From NCBI GenBank assembly GCA_022647565.1, contig JALCLA010000001.1, positions 124,001-188,000 on the forward strand: a stretch of DNA of 64,000 nucleotides, written 5' to 3'. Below are positions 20,246 through 30,532 of this stretch, one piece after another; positions within the stretch are counted from its first letter, which is position 1, and every line of letters starts with the position of its first letter. This stretch comes from Chiayiivirga sp. (GTDB lineage: Bacteria; Pseudomonadota; Gammaproteobacteria; Xanthomonadales; Xanthomonadaceae). The notes below the pieces were generated by a model that worked only from the letters and a program-made list of their open reading frames with translations, was not told the DNA's origin and ran no database searches. The translations under genes and the position numbers were made by a program.

Positions 20246-21580
20246 TCACTCCGTCAACTTGCGGACCAGCTTGTCCCAGTCTTCGCGCATTTTGCCGTCC
20301 GTTTCGAGCAGCTCGCGCACCACCCGGCAGGCGTGCAGCACGGTGGTGTGGTCGCGCCCGCCGAACGCGTCACCGATTTCCGGCAAGCTGTGTTCGGTCA
20401 ACTCCTTGGCCAGCGCCATCGCCATCTGGCGCGGGCGCACCAGCGAGCGGGTGCGGCTCTTGCCATTCAGATCGACCAGACGCAGGCCGTAGTAGTCTGC
20501 CACGACCTTCTGAATATTGGCGATGGAAATGGCCTGCTGCTGGGCACGCAACAGGTCACGCAGGGTTTCCTGGGCAAACTCCGGGGTGATCGCGCGGCCG
20601 GAGAAATGCGCCCGCGCCGCCAGCGTGTTCAACGCCCCTTCCAGGTCACGCACGTTGGACCGCATCCGGCGAGCGATCAGCAATGCCACTTCGTCCGGCA
20701 AGCCGATACCGCGCGCCTGCGCCTTGTTGAGCAGGATCGCGGCACGGGTCTCGAAGTCCGGTGGTTCGATCGCCACCGACAAGCCCCAGCCGAGGCGAGA
20801 CTTCAATCTCGGCTCGAGGTTCTCCACCTCCTTCGGATAGCGGTCGCAGGTCATGATGATCTGCTGCTTGCCATCAAACAGGGCGTTGAAGGTGTGGAAG
20901 AACTCTTCCTGGGTGCGGTCCTTGCCCGCGAACATCTGGATATCGTCAATCAGCAGGGCGTCGATGCGCTGGAACTGCTGCTTGAACTGATCCATCCCCT
21001 TGCTCTGAAGTGCCCGGATCATGGCGGTGATGAACTGCTCCGAGCGCAGGTACAACACCTTCATGCCGGGATTTAGCGCGCGCATCAGGTTGCCGGCGGC
21101 ATGCATCAGGTGGGTCTTGCCCAGGCCGGTGCCGCCATACAGCAGCAAGGGGTTGTAGGCGCGACCGGGGTTCTGCGCCACCTGCAGCACCGCCGACTTG
21201 CCGAGCTGATTGCTCTTGCCTTCGACGAAGGTGTCGAAGCTGTAGTTCGGGTCGAGATTGCTGGGCGTGTCGTCTTCGCGTGCCGCGGCCGCGTGGCCGG
21301 CTCGGGCGGCTGCAGGCGGCTTCGCCAGGTCCAGTCGCGGCACGCTCCCCACTTCCAGCCGCACCGGTAGGCTGGCAAGGCCGGCATAGTGGCGCAGCAG
21401 CTCGATCATGCGTGCGAGGTAACGCTCGCGCACGGTATCGACCACGAAGGCGTTCGGGGCATACACGGCCAAGCCTTCCCCCTGCTGGCTGGCTTGCAGC
21501 GGCTTGATCCAGGTCTGGAAGTCCTCGGCCGACAGTTCGGCTTCCAGGCGTTCGAGGCAAAGCGGCCAGGCGTCGAGCAT
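20246..21580 (-). CDS. dnaA: Chromosomal replication initiator protein DnaA
   Basis: DnaA opens the origin and loads the replicative helicase. The 444-residue protein has an N-terminal domain ([23 protein letters not shown]), a short variable linker, and an AAA+ domain with Walker [18 protein letters not shown] and Walker [13 protein letters not shown]. The C-terminal DNA-binding domain has the signature [13 protein letters not shown]. The frame is open for 39 more codons upstream, but the ATG at 21580 ([13 protein letters not shown]) matches the N-terminus of Lysobacterales DnaA. It is divergent from rpmH across 194 bp. Confidence 0.97.
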   Translation of the reverse strand: MLDAWPLCLERLEAELSAEDFQTWIKPLQASQQGEGLAVYAPNAFVVDTVRERYLARMIELLRHYAGLASLPVRLEVGSVPRLDLAKPPAAARAGHAAAAREDDTPSNLDPNYSFDTFVEGKSNQLGKSAVLQVAQNPGRAYNPLLLYGGTGLGKTHLMHAAGNLMRALNPGMKVLYLRSEQFITAMIRALQSKGMDQFKQQFQRIDALLIDDIQMFAGKDRTQEEFFHTFNALFDGKQQIIMTCDRYPKEVENLEPRLKSRLGWGLSVAIEPPDFETRAAILLNKAQARGIGLPDEVALLIARRMRSNVRDLEGALNTLAARAHFSGRAITPEFAQETLRDLLRAQQQAISIANIQKVVADYYGLRLVDLNGKSRTRSLVRPRQMAMALAKELTEHSLPEIGDAFGGRDHTTVLHACRVVRELLETDGKMREDWDKLVRKLTE

Positions 21581-21708
21581 TGGTCGGAATGGAACCGGGG
21601 CAGAAGCAAGCGGGGACGGCTCACCGTCGGCGCCGGAGCGTCGCAGCGGATTGAGCGGGATGGCGGCCAGTCTACCCCCGCCGCACAGGCCTGCCAACCA
21701 GACTCAGG

Positions 21709-21738
21709 TTGACAAGAGTGCACGGTGAACGGTAATCT
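21709..21738 (+). promoter_or_regulatory. Putative rpmH promoter
   Basis: A perfect -35 box TTGACA (21709-21714) is followed after 18 bases by TAATCT (21733-21738), a poor -10. The start of rpmH is 36 bp further on. The -35 is convincing; the -10 is not. Confidence 0.4.
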
Positions 21739-21774
21739 CGATGGTCTTTCCCCGCAGATTTCCAGAGCGCCGCC

Positions 21775-21915
21775 ATGAGCACCAAGCGCACCTACCAGCC
21801 CAGCAATCTCAAGCGCGCCCGTACCCACGGCTTCCGCGCCCGCATGGCAACGGCCGACGGCCGCAAAGTGCTGAACGCTCGTCGCGCCAAGGGCCGCAAG
21901 CGTCTGATCCCGTAG
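21775..21915 (+). CDS. rpmH: Large ribosomal subunit protein bL34
   Basis: This 46-residue, strongly basic protein starts [20 protein letters not shown] and ends GRKRLIP, a close match to bL34 of gammaproteobacteria (usual length 44-46). It binds 23S rRNA in the large subunit. It is divergent from dnaA and is followed by rnpA, as in most bacteria. Confidence 0.98.
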   Translation: MSTKRTYQPSNLKRARTHGFRARMATADGRKVLNARRAKGRKRLIP

Positions 21916-21977
21916 TCGGGGCCCGACTCGCCTCGCGGCACCGCGCCGCTTGAGCGATGAAGATCGGGCGCGGAGAC

Positions 21978-22382
21978 ATGACGCCCCCAGCCCGCTTCCG
22001 GCGCAGCGCCCGTCTGCGCCTGCCTACCGAATTCCAGTGCTGTTTCACGCAAGGTGCCCGCGTGAACGGGCGCTGCTTCCGTTTGCATCTGCTGCCCGCG
22101 CCATCGATGCGGCTCGGACTCGCGGTATCGCGCAAGGTCGATCCCGAGGCCGTGGGACGCAATCGGATCAAGCGCGTCGCCAGGGAGTTCTTCCGCACCC
22201 AGCCCCCGTTGCCCGCACTCAGCGATTGTGTCCTGGTAGCCAAGCCTGAGGCACGCGCGGCGAGCAACGCTGAGCTGCGCGCCGATCTGGCACGGCTCTG
22301 GCAGCGGGCGGGCGCGTTGAAGCCCGTCGCGGTGGCCGGCACAATGCGCGACTCTTCGCCGCCGGCCTCGACCGGCGCCTGA
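21978..22382 (+). CDS. rnpA: Ribonuclease P protein component
   Basis: RnpA is the protein cofactor of RNase P, which trims the 5' leader of precursor tRNA. The family signature with basic residues is present (AVSRKV near the middle, then VGRNRIKRVAREFFR). I use the ATG at 21978, since [19 protein letters not shown] aligns with the family N-terminus; an ATG at 21957 would add seven residues, and neither start has a well-spaced ribosome site. The gene follows rpmH by about 60 bp and precedes yidC by 54 bp. No yidD is present between them, unlike in enterics. Confidence 0.95.
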   Translation: MTPPARFRRSARLRLPTEFQCCFTQGARVNGRCFRLHLLPAPSMRLGLAVSRKVDPEAVGRNRIKRVAREFFRTQPPLPALSDCVLVAKPEARAASNAELRADLARLWQRAGALKPVAVAGTMRDSSPPASTGA

Positions 22383-22436
22383 CACATGTCGTCCTTCTGC
22401 GCGTCGGATTGAATCCACGCCCTCCCCCGGTTTCCC

Positions 22437-24110
22437 ATGACCCAGACCCGCTCGTTCCTGCTTGTTGCCTGGCTGATCCTGGCCTTCTTTCTCTGGGATG
22501 CCTGGCAGAAGGACTACGCGACGCCCACCCCGATGCCGTCCGCCGGCTCGTCGCTCGACGTCGCGACGTCGCCGGCCATGGACCCGGCAATCCCGAGCGT
22601 CAGCGACAATCCGGCAACGTCGCCGACTTCGCCAAGCGTGGACTCGCCATCCTCCGGAGCGGCAACCACCGTCGCGCCCATCACCTTGGCCAACGACGTG
22701 CTGCGCCTGTCCCTCGATGCGCATGGCGGCAGCGTGCTGGCCGCCGACCTGCTCGCCTACGACCAGACCGCCAGCTCCGGCAGTGCCGCGGTGCAACTGC
22801 TCAGCCAGGATCCGGCGCATTACTTCGTGGCGCAGATCGGCTGGGTCAGCGCCACGCCGGGGGCACCCAACCATCAAGCCGCGTTCCAGGCCGAGGGTGG
22901 CGCACAGGCCCTGGCCGAGGGTGCCGATGCCGTCGAATTGCCCTTCGTCTGGCAGGGTGCCGATGGCATGAGCGTCCGTCGCGTGTATCGCCTGGCTCGC
23001 GGCAGCTACGTGCTCGATGTCCGCGACGAGATCAGCAACACGGGCGCCACGCCCTGGCGCGGACATGTCTACCGCCAGCTGCTGCGGGTGCCGCCACCAT
23101 CCAAGGGGGGTGGCATGACCAACCCGGAGGCCTACAGCTTTGTCGGCGCGGCCTGGTACAGCCCGCAGGACAAGTTCGAGAAACTCAAGTTCGATGATTT
23201 CGCTGATGAGCCGCTGAACAAGAACGCCACCGGCGGCTGGATCGCGATGCTCCAGCACTACTTCGTCGCGGCCTGGATCCCGGGCGATACCGATGCTGGT
23301 CAACTCTCCACCGCCCAGCTTTCCGGGCGCTACCTGATTCGCAACCAGGGTCCGGCGGTGGACGTGGCGCCGGGAGCCAGCGCACGCTCCGAAGCGCGGC
23401 TCTATGTCGGGCCGAAGCTGCAGGATCGCCTCGACGGCATCACGCCGGGCCTGGGCCTCACGCTCGACTACGGGGTGTTCACCTTGCTGGCCCAGCCGAT
23501 GCATTGGTTGCTGGCCAAATTGCACGCACTCACCGGCAACTGGGGCTGGGCGATCGTGCTGCTGGTGGTGATCCTCAAGCTGGCGCTGTTCAAACTGTCG
23601 GAAGCGCAATACAAGAGCTTCGCGCGGATGCGCCGGGTGCAGCCGCGCATCGAGGCACTCAAGGAACGCTACGGCGAGGATCGGCAGAAGTTCCAGCAGG
23701 CGATGATGGAGCTGTACAAGAAGGAGAAAATCAATCCCATGGGCGGCTGCCTGCCGATCCTGGTGCAGATCCCGATCTTTATTTCACTCTATTGGGTGTT
23801 GCTGGAAAGCGTCGAGTTGCGGCACGCGCCGTGGATCGGCTGGATCCAGAATCTCACGGCACCCGATCCCTTCTTCGTGCTGCCGGCGCTCAATCTGCTG
23901 ACCATGTGGCTGACGCAGAAGCTGTCGCCGACGCCGGGCATGGATCCGATGCAGAAGAAGATGATGCAGATCATGCCGCTGGTGTTCGGCGTGATGTTCG
24001 CCTTCTTCCCCGCCGGCCTGGTGCTTTACTGGGCCACCAATGGTGCGCTGGGACTGTTGCAGCAGTGGATCATCACCAAGCGCCATGGCGAACCAGCCCG
24101 GGCCAATTGA
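22437..24110 (+). CDS. yidC: Membrane protein insertase YidC
   Basis: YidC inserts and folds inner-membrane proteins, alone or with SecYEG. The 557-residue protein has an N-terminal anchor (SFLLVAWLILAFFLWDAW), a low-complexity Thr/Ser/Pro linker, the periplasmic P1 beta domain of about 270 residues, and the insertase core of five helices from about residue 350. The core shows GNWGWAIVLLVVILKLALF, the groove Arg in the SFARMRRVQPRIEALKERYG region, KINPMGGCLPILVQIPIFIS and GLVLYWATNGALGLLQQW. It is in the conserved rpmH-rnpA-yidC-mnmE string. Confidence 0.97.
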   Translation: MTQTRSFLLVAWLILAFFLWDAWQKDYATPTPMPSAGSSLDVATSPAMDPAIPSVSDNPATSPTSPSVDSPSSGAATTVAPITLANDVLRLSLDAHGGSVLAADLLAYDQTASSGSAAVQLLSQDPAHYFVAQIGWVSATPGAPNHQAAFQAEGGAQALAEGADAVELPFVWQGADGMSVRRVYRLARGSYVLDVRDEISNTGATPWRGHVYRQLLRVPPPSKGGGMTNPEAYSFVGAAWYSPQDKFEKLKFDDFADEPLNKNATGGWIAMLQHYFVAAWIPGDTDAGQLSTAQLSGRYLIRNQGPAVDVAPGASARSEARLYVGPKLQDRLDGITPGLGLTLDYGVFTLLAQPMHWLLAKLHALTGNWGWAIVLLVVILKLALFKLSEAQYKSFARMRRVQPRIEALKERYGEDRQKFQQAMMELYKKEKINPMGGCLPILVQIPIFISLYWVLLESVELRHAPWIGWIQNLTAPDPFFVLPALNLLTMWLTQKLSPTPGMDPMQKKMMQIMPLVFGVMFAFFPAGLVLYWATNGALGLLQQWIITKRHGEPARAN

Positions 24111-24130
24111 TCTCGCGCTACCACCGGCCC

Positions 24131-24160
24131 GCACGAAGCCCGCCTCGGCGGGCTTCGTGC
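24131..24160 (+). terminator. Strong hairpin terminator after yidC, directly before mnmE
   Basis: A perfect 14-base inverted repeat (GCACGAAGCCCGCC / GGCGGGCTTCGTGC) around two bases is followed by TTTCT. It lies 21 bp after the yidC stop and only 11 to 20 bp before the possible mnmE starts. If it works as a terminator, mnmE transcription depends on read-through, since no promoter fits between the hairpin and mnmE. Confidence 0.75.
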
Positions 24161-24180
24161 TTTCTGCCACCATGGATCCG

Positions 24181-25536
24181 ATGACCACCCCCACCGACAC
24201 CATCGCGGCCATCGCCACTCCCGCCGGCGCGGGAGGCATTGGCGTGATCCGGGTATCCGGGCCGAAGGTGCCGGTGATCGCCCAAACCCTGCTCGGTCGG
24301 CTCCCGCGTGCGCGCTACGCGCACTACGCACGACTGCACGATGCCAGTGGCGAGATTCTCGACCACGCCCTGCTGCTGTACTTTCCCGCGCCGCGCTCGT
24401 TCACCGGCGAACACGTGCTGGAACTGCATGGGCACGGCAGCCCGCTACTGCTGCAGGCGATCCTGCGTCGCCTGTTGCAACTTGGCGCGCGTGCGGCGCG
24501 CGCGGGCGAGTTCTCCGAACGCGCCTTCCTCAACGGCAAGCTCGACCTGGCCCAGGCCGAAGCCATCTCCGATCTCATCGCAGCCGGCAGTGAAGCCGCA
24601 GCGCGCGCGGCGTTGCGCTCGCTCGAAGGCGAGTTCTCGCGTCGCGTGCACGCCTTGTTCGAACTCCTGGTGGAAGCGCGCCTGCACGTGGAGGCGGCAA
24701 TCGATTTTCCCGAGGAGGAAATCGACTTCCTCGGTGACGGACAGATCGCGTCGCGACTTGCCGGCGTGCGGGCCGATCTGGATGCATTGCAGCGAGAGGC
24801 CGAGCGCGGCCAGCGTTTGCGCGATGGCTTGCACGTGGTCATCGTCGGTGCGCCCAACGCCGGCAAGAGTTCCCTGATGAATGCATTGGCGGGCTACGAA
24901 CGCGCCATCGTGTCCGATCTTGCGGGAACCACGCGCGACCTGTTGCGCGAAACGGTGCGCCTCGACGGCATCGAACTCACCCTGGTGGATACGGCCGGCT
25001 TGCGCGACGGTGGCGATGCGATCGAGCGCGAGGGCATGCGCCGCGCCGCGCATGAGCTCACCCGCGCCGATCTCGCCCTTGCGGTGCTGGCACCCGGGGA
25101 CGATGCGAGCGCGCTGCGCGACACACTGCGCCGCGTGCCGCGCGTGCTGTGGTTGCACAACAAGTCCGACCTGCCTGAAGCCGCGACGGGCACCCGTTCG
25201 ATGCCCGCCCCCGAGCCGGCACAGCCAGAGCATCTTGCGGTTTCCGCACGCACTGGTGCCGGGCTGGATGCCCTGATCGCGGCGCTCAAGCACGCCGCCG
25301 GCCATGACGATGAAGGAGCGAGCGGCGCCTTCAGCGCCCGTGCCCGCCACGTGGACGCCCTGCGCCGCGTAGGCGAGCATCTGGAGGCGGCGAGCGCGCG
25401 CCTGCGTGAACGGGTCGGCGAACTCTGCGCCGAGGAACTGCATCTGGCGCAGCGCGCCCTGTCCGAGATCACCGGTGAGTTCCGCAGCGACGAGCTGCTC
25501 GGGCGGATCTTCGGGTCGTTCTGCATCGGAAAGTAG
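24181..25536 (+). CDS. mnmE: tRNA modification GTPase MnmE
   Basis: MnmE, with MnmG, modifies the wobble uridine of certain tRNAs (5-aminomethyl or carboxymethylaminomethyl groups). The 451-residue protein has the N-terminal tetrahydrofolate-binding domain (DTIAAIATPAGAGGIGVIRVSG), a helical domain, and the inserted G domain with GAPNAGKSSL, GTTRD, DTAGLRDGG and NKSD. It ends with the invariant CIGK, whose Cys is needed for activity. An ATG at 24172 would add three residues; I chose 24181 (MTTPTDTI), which fits other family members better. mnmG is not in the window. Confidence 0.97.
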   Translation: MTTPTDTIAAIATPAGAGGIGVIRVSGPKVPVIAQTLLGRLPRARYAHYARLHDASGEILDHALLLYFPAPRSFTGEHVLELHGHGSPLLLQAILRRLLQLGARAARAGEFSERAFLNGKLDLAQAEAISDLIAAGSEAAARAALRSLEGEFSRRVHALFELLVEARLHVEAAIDFPEEEIDFLGDGQIASRLAGVRADLDALQREAERGQRLRDGLHVVIVGAPNAGKSSLMNALAGYERAIVSDLAGTTRDLLRETVRLDGIELTLVDTAGLRDGGDAIEREGMRRAAHELTRADLALAVLAPGDDASALRDTLRRVPRVLWLHNKSDLPEAATGTRSMPAPEPAQPEHLAVSARTGAGLDALIAALKHAAGHDDEGASGAFSARARHVDALRRVGEHLEAASARLRERVGELCAEELHLAQRALSEITGEFRSDELLGRIFGSFCIGK

Positions 25537-25847
25537 GATCGACAAGGTGGCGCCGGATCCATCCGTGCCATCCAAGCGAAGCAGCTCAGCGTGGGTCGGG
25601 GCAGACTTCAACCCGGGTGCCGCGACTGCAGATCGGGGCATCTTGCGACCGCACCCACACTCCGTCACCGTTTTTTGCAGTGCAACAGGGTCCAAGACCT
25701 TGGTCTGGGGCGCGCGGACGAGTACCTTTGACTGGCCGTCCGTCGCACGCTTGGGCTTGTCCCGGTGTCGGGCCGTCGTGGTCGTCTGAGTCGCCGCGGC
25801 CCCGGGGCGCGAACAACGACATTTCCATTCAGTCTTGGGGAATCAGG
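25537..25847. other. 311-bp spacer between mnmE and a TonB-C lipoprotein gene
   Basis: No gene, RNA or clear hairpin terminator was seen. The stretch has a T-run (TTTTTT near 25671) without a stem before it. It should contain the promoter of the downstream lipoprotein gene, but no good -35/-10 pair was found. Confidence 0.5.
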
Positions 25848-26828
25848 ATGAACGCCAGAGCCATGCCTTCCCGTCATGCCCGTCCCGCGGTGGCACCCTT
25901 GGCCTTGGCCCTGGTGCTGAGCCTCGGCCTGTTCGGCTGCGGCAAGGAAGAAGCCGCTGCGCCCGCGCCAGTCGCAGGAACCGAGGCGGTGCCCGCCGCC
26001 GAGGTCGCACCGGCAGTGCCGGCACCCGACCCCAACGAAACCCCGGAGCAGATTGGCGCCCGCGCCGATGCGGCGGTCGATGCGCAGCGGCTGTTCGCAC
26101 CGCCCGGCGACAATGCCTTCGAACTATACCTGCGCGTGCTCGAAGCCACGCCCGACCAGCCGCTGGCGCGCAATGCGCTGACCGATCTCTTTCCCTATGC
26201 CGTGATGCACGTCGAACAGCGCCTGGGAGCCAACGACCCGGACGATGCGGAACGCGTCCTGGCCTTGATGGAGAAAGCCAACGCCCAGGCCCCGGCGCTG
26301 CCGCGCCTGCGCACCGCCCTGACCGAAACCCGCGAGCGCATCGCGGCCACCGCCGCTGCCGAAGCCCAGCGCGCCGAGCGTGCCGAACGCGAAGCGGCGG
26401 CGGCCGCCGCCGCGCCGCCCCCGGCACCCGAGCCCGTCGCGGCGCCCACACCAGCGCGCCAGGTGGCCAGTACCGCACCCGCCCCCGCGCAGACGCCGCC
26501 ACCCGTGGCCGAACCCCCCAAGCCCGAACCGGCCCCGGCGGCTGCCGCTCCCGCTCCGCGCCGCACGGGTGGCTTGCCGCCAGTCGCATCGCAGGTGCAG
26601 CCGCGCTATCCGCCGATGGCGTTCCGCCGCAAGGTGGAAGGATATGTGGAAGTGCAGTTCACGGTGCTGGCCGACGGCTCGGTCTCCGACGTCAGCGTGG
26701 TGCGCAGCGAGCCGCGTGCGATGTTCGACCGCGAGGCGATCAGTGCGATGCAGAAGTGGAAGTTCCAGGCCGTACCGGGCGCCGAGCCGGTCACCGGTCG
26801 CCGCGTGTTCGACTTCAAGATGCAGTAA
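25848..26828 (+). CDS. Lipoprotein with C-terminal TonB domain
   Basis: The 326-residue product has a lipoprotein signal peptide (lipobox LFGC, Cys at about 27) in place of the usual TonB membrane anchor. A helical, charged middle with TPR-like character follows (LYLRVLEATPDQPLARNALTD, then an Ala/Glu/Arg-rich segment). An Ala/Pro/Lys-rich spacer leads to a C-terminal TonB domain (VQPRYPPMAFRRKVEGYVE ... AISAMQKWKFQAVP). Without a membrane helix of the TonB type it cannot contact ExbB in the normal way. It may bind TonB-dependent receptors or be an adaptor; the role is unknown. A strong terminator follows. Confidence 0.85.
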   Translation: MNARAMPSRHARPAVAPLALALVLSLGLFGCGKEEAAAPAPVAGTEAVPAAEVAPAVPAPDPNETPEQIGARADAAVDAQRLFAPPGDNAFELYLRVLEATPDQPLARNALTDLFPYAVMHVEQRLGANDPDDAERVLALMEKANAQAPALPRLRTALTETRERIAATAAAEAQRAERAEREAAAAAAAPPPAPEPVAAPTPARQVASTAPAPAQTPPPVAEPPKPEPAPAAAAPAPRRTGGLPPVASQVQPRYPPMAFRRKVEGYVEVQFTVLADGSVSDVSVVRSEPRAMFDREAISAMQKWKFQAVPGAEPVTGRRVFDFKMQ

Positions 26829-26852
26829 GTCGATTGCGGCTGGCATTCCACA

Positions 26853-26882
26853 CAAGAGGCCCGGCATCTGCCGGGCCTCTTG
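26853..26882 (+). terminator. Rho-independent terminator after the TonB-C lipoprotein gene
   Basis: A perfect 14-base inverted repeat (CAAGAGGCCCGGCA / TGCCGGGCCTCTTG) around two bases is followed by TTTTCC on the plus strand. The minus strand has no T-run after it, so it serves the lipoprotein gene. Confidence 0.88.
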
Positions 26883-26906
26883 TTTTCCGCCTTCGCGAGC
26901 GTGCCC

Positions 26907-28072
26907 TCAGGCCGAAATCGCCAGCTTCTCGCGGTGGTACATGCGCGCCGCAAGCAGCCAGAGCAGCAGGCCCAGGCCAAAGCCCACGCCGAGATAGGTG
27001 CTCCATTCGAGTGCGGTGACGGCCTCGCTGCGCAGCACCTTCATGATCATCTGGTTGGCGCCGAGGAAGGGCACGGTGAACATCCACAGCTGGTTCTTCA
27101 CCGGGTTCACCATCAGCATCATGGTGGGGATCATCGGCAGCAGCATCAGCACCGTCATGTAGCTCTGCGCTTCCTTCACCGATTTCACGCTGGCCGCGAT
27201 CAGGGTCAGCAAGGTGCTGCCGAACAGCAGCACCGGGGTCAGCACCAGCAGCAACTTGGCGATCGCCAACAGTGATACATCGGCCTTGCCGCCCAGCCCG
27301 GGCGCGAACTGGAAGCCGATCTTGAACGCGATCAGGGTCAGCAGCAGGCTGACGAAGCCGAACACGCAGGCCGCCGCGATCTTGCCGCTCATGAGTGCGC
27401 CGCGCGCCGCCGGCGTCGCCAGCAGCGGTTCCAGCGACTGGCGCTCGCGCTCGCCCGCGGTGGCGTCGATGATGAGATAGGCGCCGCCGAGGAAGGCGCT
27501 GAGGATCAGGAGATAGGGCAGGAACGACAGCGCCCGGCCCTGGCGTGCCTCCGGCGTCGAAAGATCGGCCTGCGCCACGCGCAGCGCATGCGGCACCGTG
27601 GGACTGACCCCGCGCGCCAGCAGGCGCAATGCTCCGACCTGGTCGGAATAGCCTTCGAGCAGACCACGCACGCGCTGCACCGGGATCGCCGAATCCTCGC
27701 GCGAGGAATCGTGCAGGATCTCCACCAGCGCCGGCTTGCCTGCGCGCCATTGCTCGCCGTAGTCGGACGAGATGCGCAGGATCACGTCTTCGTCCTGGTT
27801 GCGGATCGCGGCGTCCGGATCCGCTGGCGCGGCCTCGGCCTTGAGATTCTGGCCTTCCAGCCAGGCCACCAGGTTGGGTGCGTGCTCGATCCCGATCACC
27901 GGCACTTCCAGCCGCTTCTCCAGTTGCGAACTCACCTTCTTCGAGACCAGTCCGCCCAGCCCGATCATGATCGCCGGCAGCAGCAGCGGACCCATCAGCA
28001 GCGCGACGTAGAGCGTGCGCCGGTCGCGCACCAGGTCGCGCAATTCCTTGAGCATCACGGTAAGCAAGGCAC

Positions 28073-28076
<4 letters not shown>
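26907..28076 (-). CDS. ABC-2 type transporter permease, NatB-like
   Basis: This 389-residue protein is the membrane part of an exporter related to the Na+ exporter NatAB. It has an N-terminal helix (residues about 22-43), a periplasmic domain of about 150 residues, then five further helices (LPYLLILSAFLGGAYLIID, IAAACVFGFVSLLLTLIAF, LLLVLTPVLLFGSTLLTLIA, LMLLPMIPTMMLMV and a last one near the end). The ABC-2 signature AGERERQSLEPLLATPA follows the second helix. Its ATG overlaps the stop of the ATPase gene by four bases. The substrate cannot be read from sequence. Confidence 0.9.
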
Positions 28077-28819
<743 letters not shown>

Positions 28820-28844
28820 GTCCGTCTCCCCGTGGCCGAGCGGC

Positions 28845-30314
28845 TCACGGCTCCCATCCGTAGAAACCCGCGAACGGCGGGCTGGCGCGCAACTCGTCGA
28901 GACAATCGACCTCGAGTTTCCCGGCATCCGCCGTGTCGATGAAGCGCGCCGCGAGCTTGGGTGCGCAGCCCACGCCGATCACGTTGTGACCCTGGCCTTT
29001 CAGCACCAGGTGACGCGCGCGCTTCAGGCCGGCGAGTACCTGCTCGCCGTAGCGCGGTGGCGTGACCGGGTCGTATTCGCCCGACAGCAGCAACACCGGA
29101 ACCTCACCCTGCAGCGGCGCGTGGAAGTCGGCCGGCATCGCGCCCGTGGGCCAGGCCGCGCACTGCGCCAGCGAGAACTCGATGAACTCGGTACCCAGCA
29201 CGCTCTGGGCATCGGCCGGATCCACCTTCAGGCCCGCGGCGTCTTCCGCGCACAGCACCGAGAGCTGCATGCCGTGGGTGATCTGGTCGCCGAGTTGGCC
29301 GAACAGCATGCTGGCCTGCGCCATCAAGGTGTCGCCACGCCCCTGCGCGGCCTCGTGCAGGCCCAGGGGCAGCATCGCCGCCGCCATCGGCGCATAGGCG
29401 TACATGCGAACCACACCGGCAAGGTGTCCGTAGGTCAATTCACCATCGACGAGCTCGCCGGTGAACGGATCGCGATAGCGCACCGCGCGCTTGGCGGCGC
29501 GCAATTCGGTGGCCAGCTGCCGCAGGTTGTCACGCGGCGAGCCGAGCTCTTCGGCGCAGCGTTCGTCCCCGGTGCAACGCGCGAAATGCAGGTCGAGCGC
29601 GGCTTCCAGATTCTTCGCGTGCTCGCTGCCCAGCATCAACTCGTTCGGCACCACCCCATCGAGGATGAGGCTGCGCACCTGTTGCGGATAGCGCCTGGCA
29701 TACTGCTGCGCCACGCGCGTGCCGTAGGAAATGCCGACCAGGTTGACCTGCGCTGCGCCGATCGCGGCGCGCACCGCGTCCAGATCCTGGATCGCGTCGC
29801 TGGTGGTGTAGTAGCGCGGATCGGCTTTCCCGGCCAAGAGCGCAGCGCACTTGCGCGCGAACTCGGCCGCGGCCGCGGCGTTGTCGTCCAGCGATTCGGC
29901 GAAGGCATTGTCGCCCTTGGCATCGCGACAGGTCAGGGCATTCGAACCGCCTGTGCCGCGCTGGTCGACCAGGATCACGTGGCGCTTGCGCCGGATGTCG
30001 CGGAACGCCGCGGCCACGCCCGGATAGCTGTCGCGCGCCGATTGGCCCGGACCGCCCGCGAGCATGAACACCGGATCGGGCGCGTCCTCATTGTCGGTTG
30101 GCACCCAGGCAATCGCGAGTTCGATCTGGCGGCCGTCGGGTGCGTCCCGGTTTTCCGGCACTTTCATCGTGCCGCACTGGGCTTCGACGGAACTGGATTG
30201 GAACTCGGGCGCGAGCGTGCAAGGCTCGAACTCGAGCGTACCGAGCGTGCGCGCCTGCGCCGCGGGCCAGGCCGCGAGCAGCGCGGCGCAAAGCAGGCCG
30301 CGTTGGAACGTCAT
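28845..30314 (-). CDS. Secreted alpha/beta hydrolase, TAP-like (tripeptidyl aminopeptidase family)
   Basis: The 489-residue protein has a signal peptide (residues 1-21, ending AAQA) and the serine hydrolase layout: an oxyanion segment FMLAGGPGQSARD, a VILVDQRGTGGSNAL stretch and the nucleophile elbow GISYGTR. Asp is in LLLSGEYDPVTPPRYG and His in LKGQGHNVIG. The TAP-like C-terminal domain and Cys pairs are typical of tripeptidyl or prolyl aminopeptidases exported to the periplasm. The frame is open upstream of the ATG at 30314, but that part lacks a signal peptide. A divergent promoter region of 218 bp separates it from a delta-60 protein gene. Confidence 0.88.
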   Translation of the reverse strand: MTFQRGLLCAALLAAWPAAQARTLGTLEFEPCTLAPEFQSSSVEAQCGTMKVPENRDAPDGRQIELAIAWVPTDNEDAPDPVFMLAGGPGQSARDSYPGVAAAFRDIRRKRHVILVDQRGTGGSNALTCRDAKGDNAFAESLDDNAAAAAEFARKCAALLAGKADPRYYTTSDAIQDLDAVRAAIGAAQVNLVGISYGTRVAQQYARRYPQQVRSLILDGVVPNELMLGSEHAKNLEAALDLHFARCTGDERCAEELGSPRDNLRQLATELRAAKRAVRYRDPFTGELVDGELTYGHLAGVVRMYAYAPMAAAMLPLGLHEAAQGRGDTLMAQASMLFGQLGDQITHGMQLSVLCAEDAAGLKVDPADAQSVLGTEFIEFSLAQCAAWPTGAMPADFHAPLQGEVPVLLLSGEYDPVTPPRYGEQVLAGLKRARHLVLKGQGHNVIGVGCAPKLAARFIDTADAGKLEVDCLDELRASPPFAGFYGWEP

Positions 30315-30532
30315 GAAGTATCCCCACCGGGTGATAGGCCCGGCATGCTGAACCGGGACGGGATGATCGTCAAAGTGTGACGACGTGCGGCGCGCGGCGC
30401 GAGCCCCCCGAGTGCTTGCACGACAGGCCAGCGACATGTGCCGGATACGACGCGCGAGGCGCCGGAGGAAATCGCCTCGGCTTGCGTATCGGGCACCGAA
30501 GGCGCGGATTCGCCGCCGCCGTGGATCTGCCG

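Noticed and set aside
24832-25360. Further CACGTG-containing parS candidates in mnmE
   Set aside because: The flanks around CACGTG (for example TGCACGTGGT) do not match the GTTNCACGTGNAAC core.
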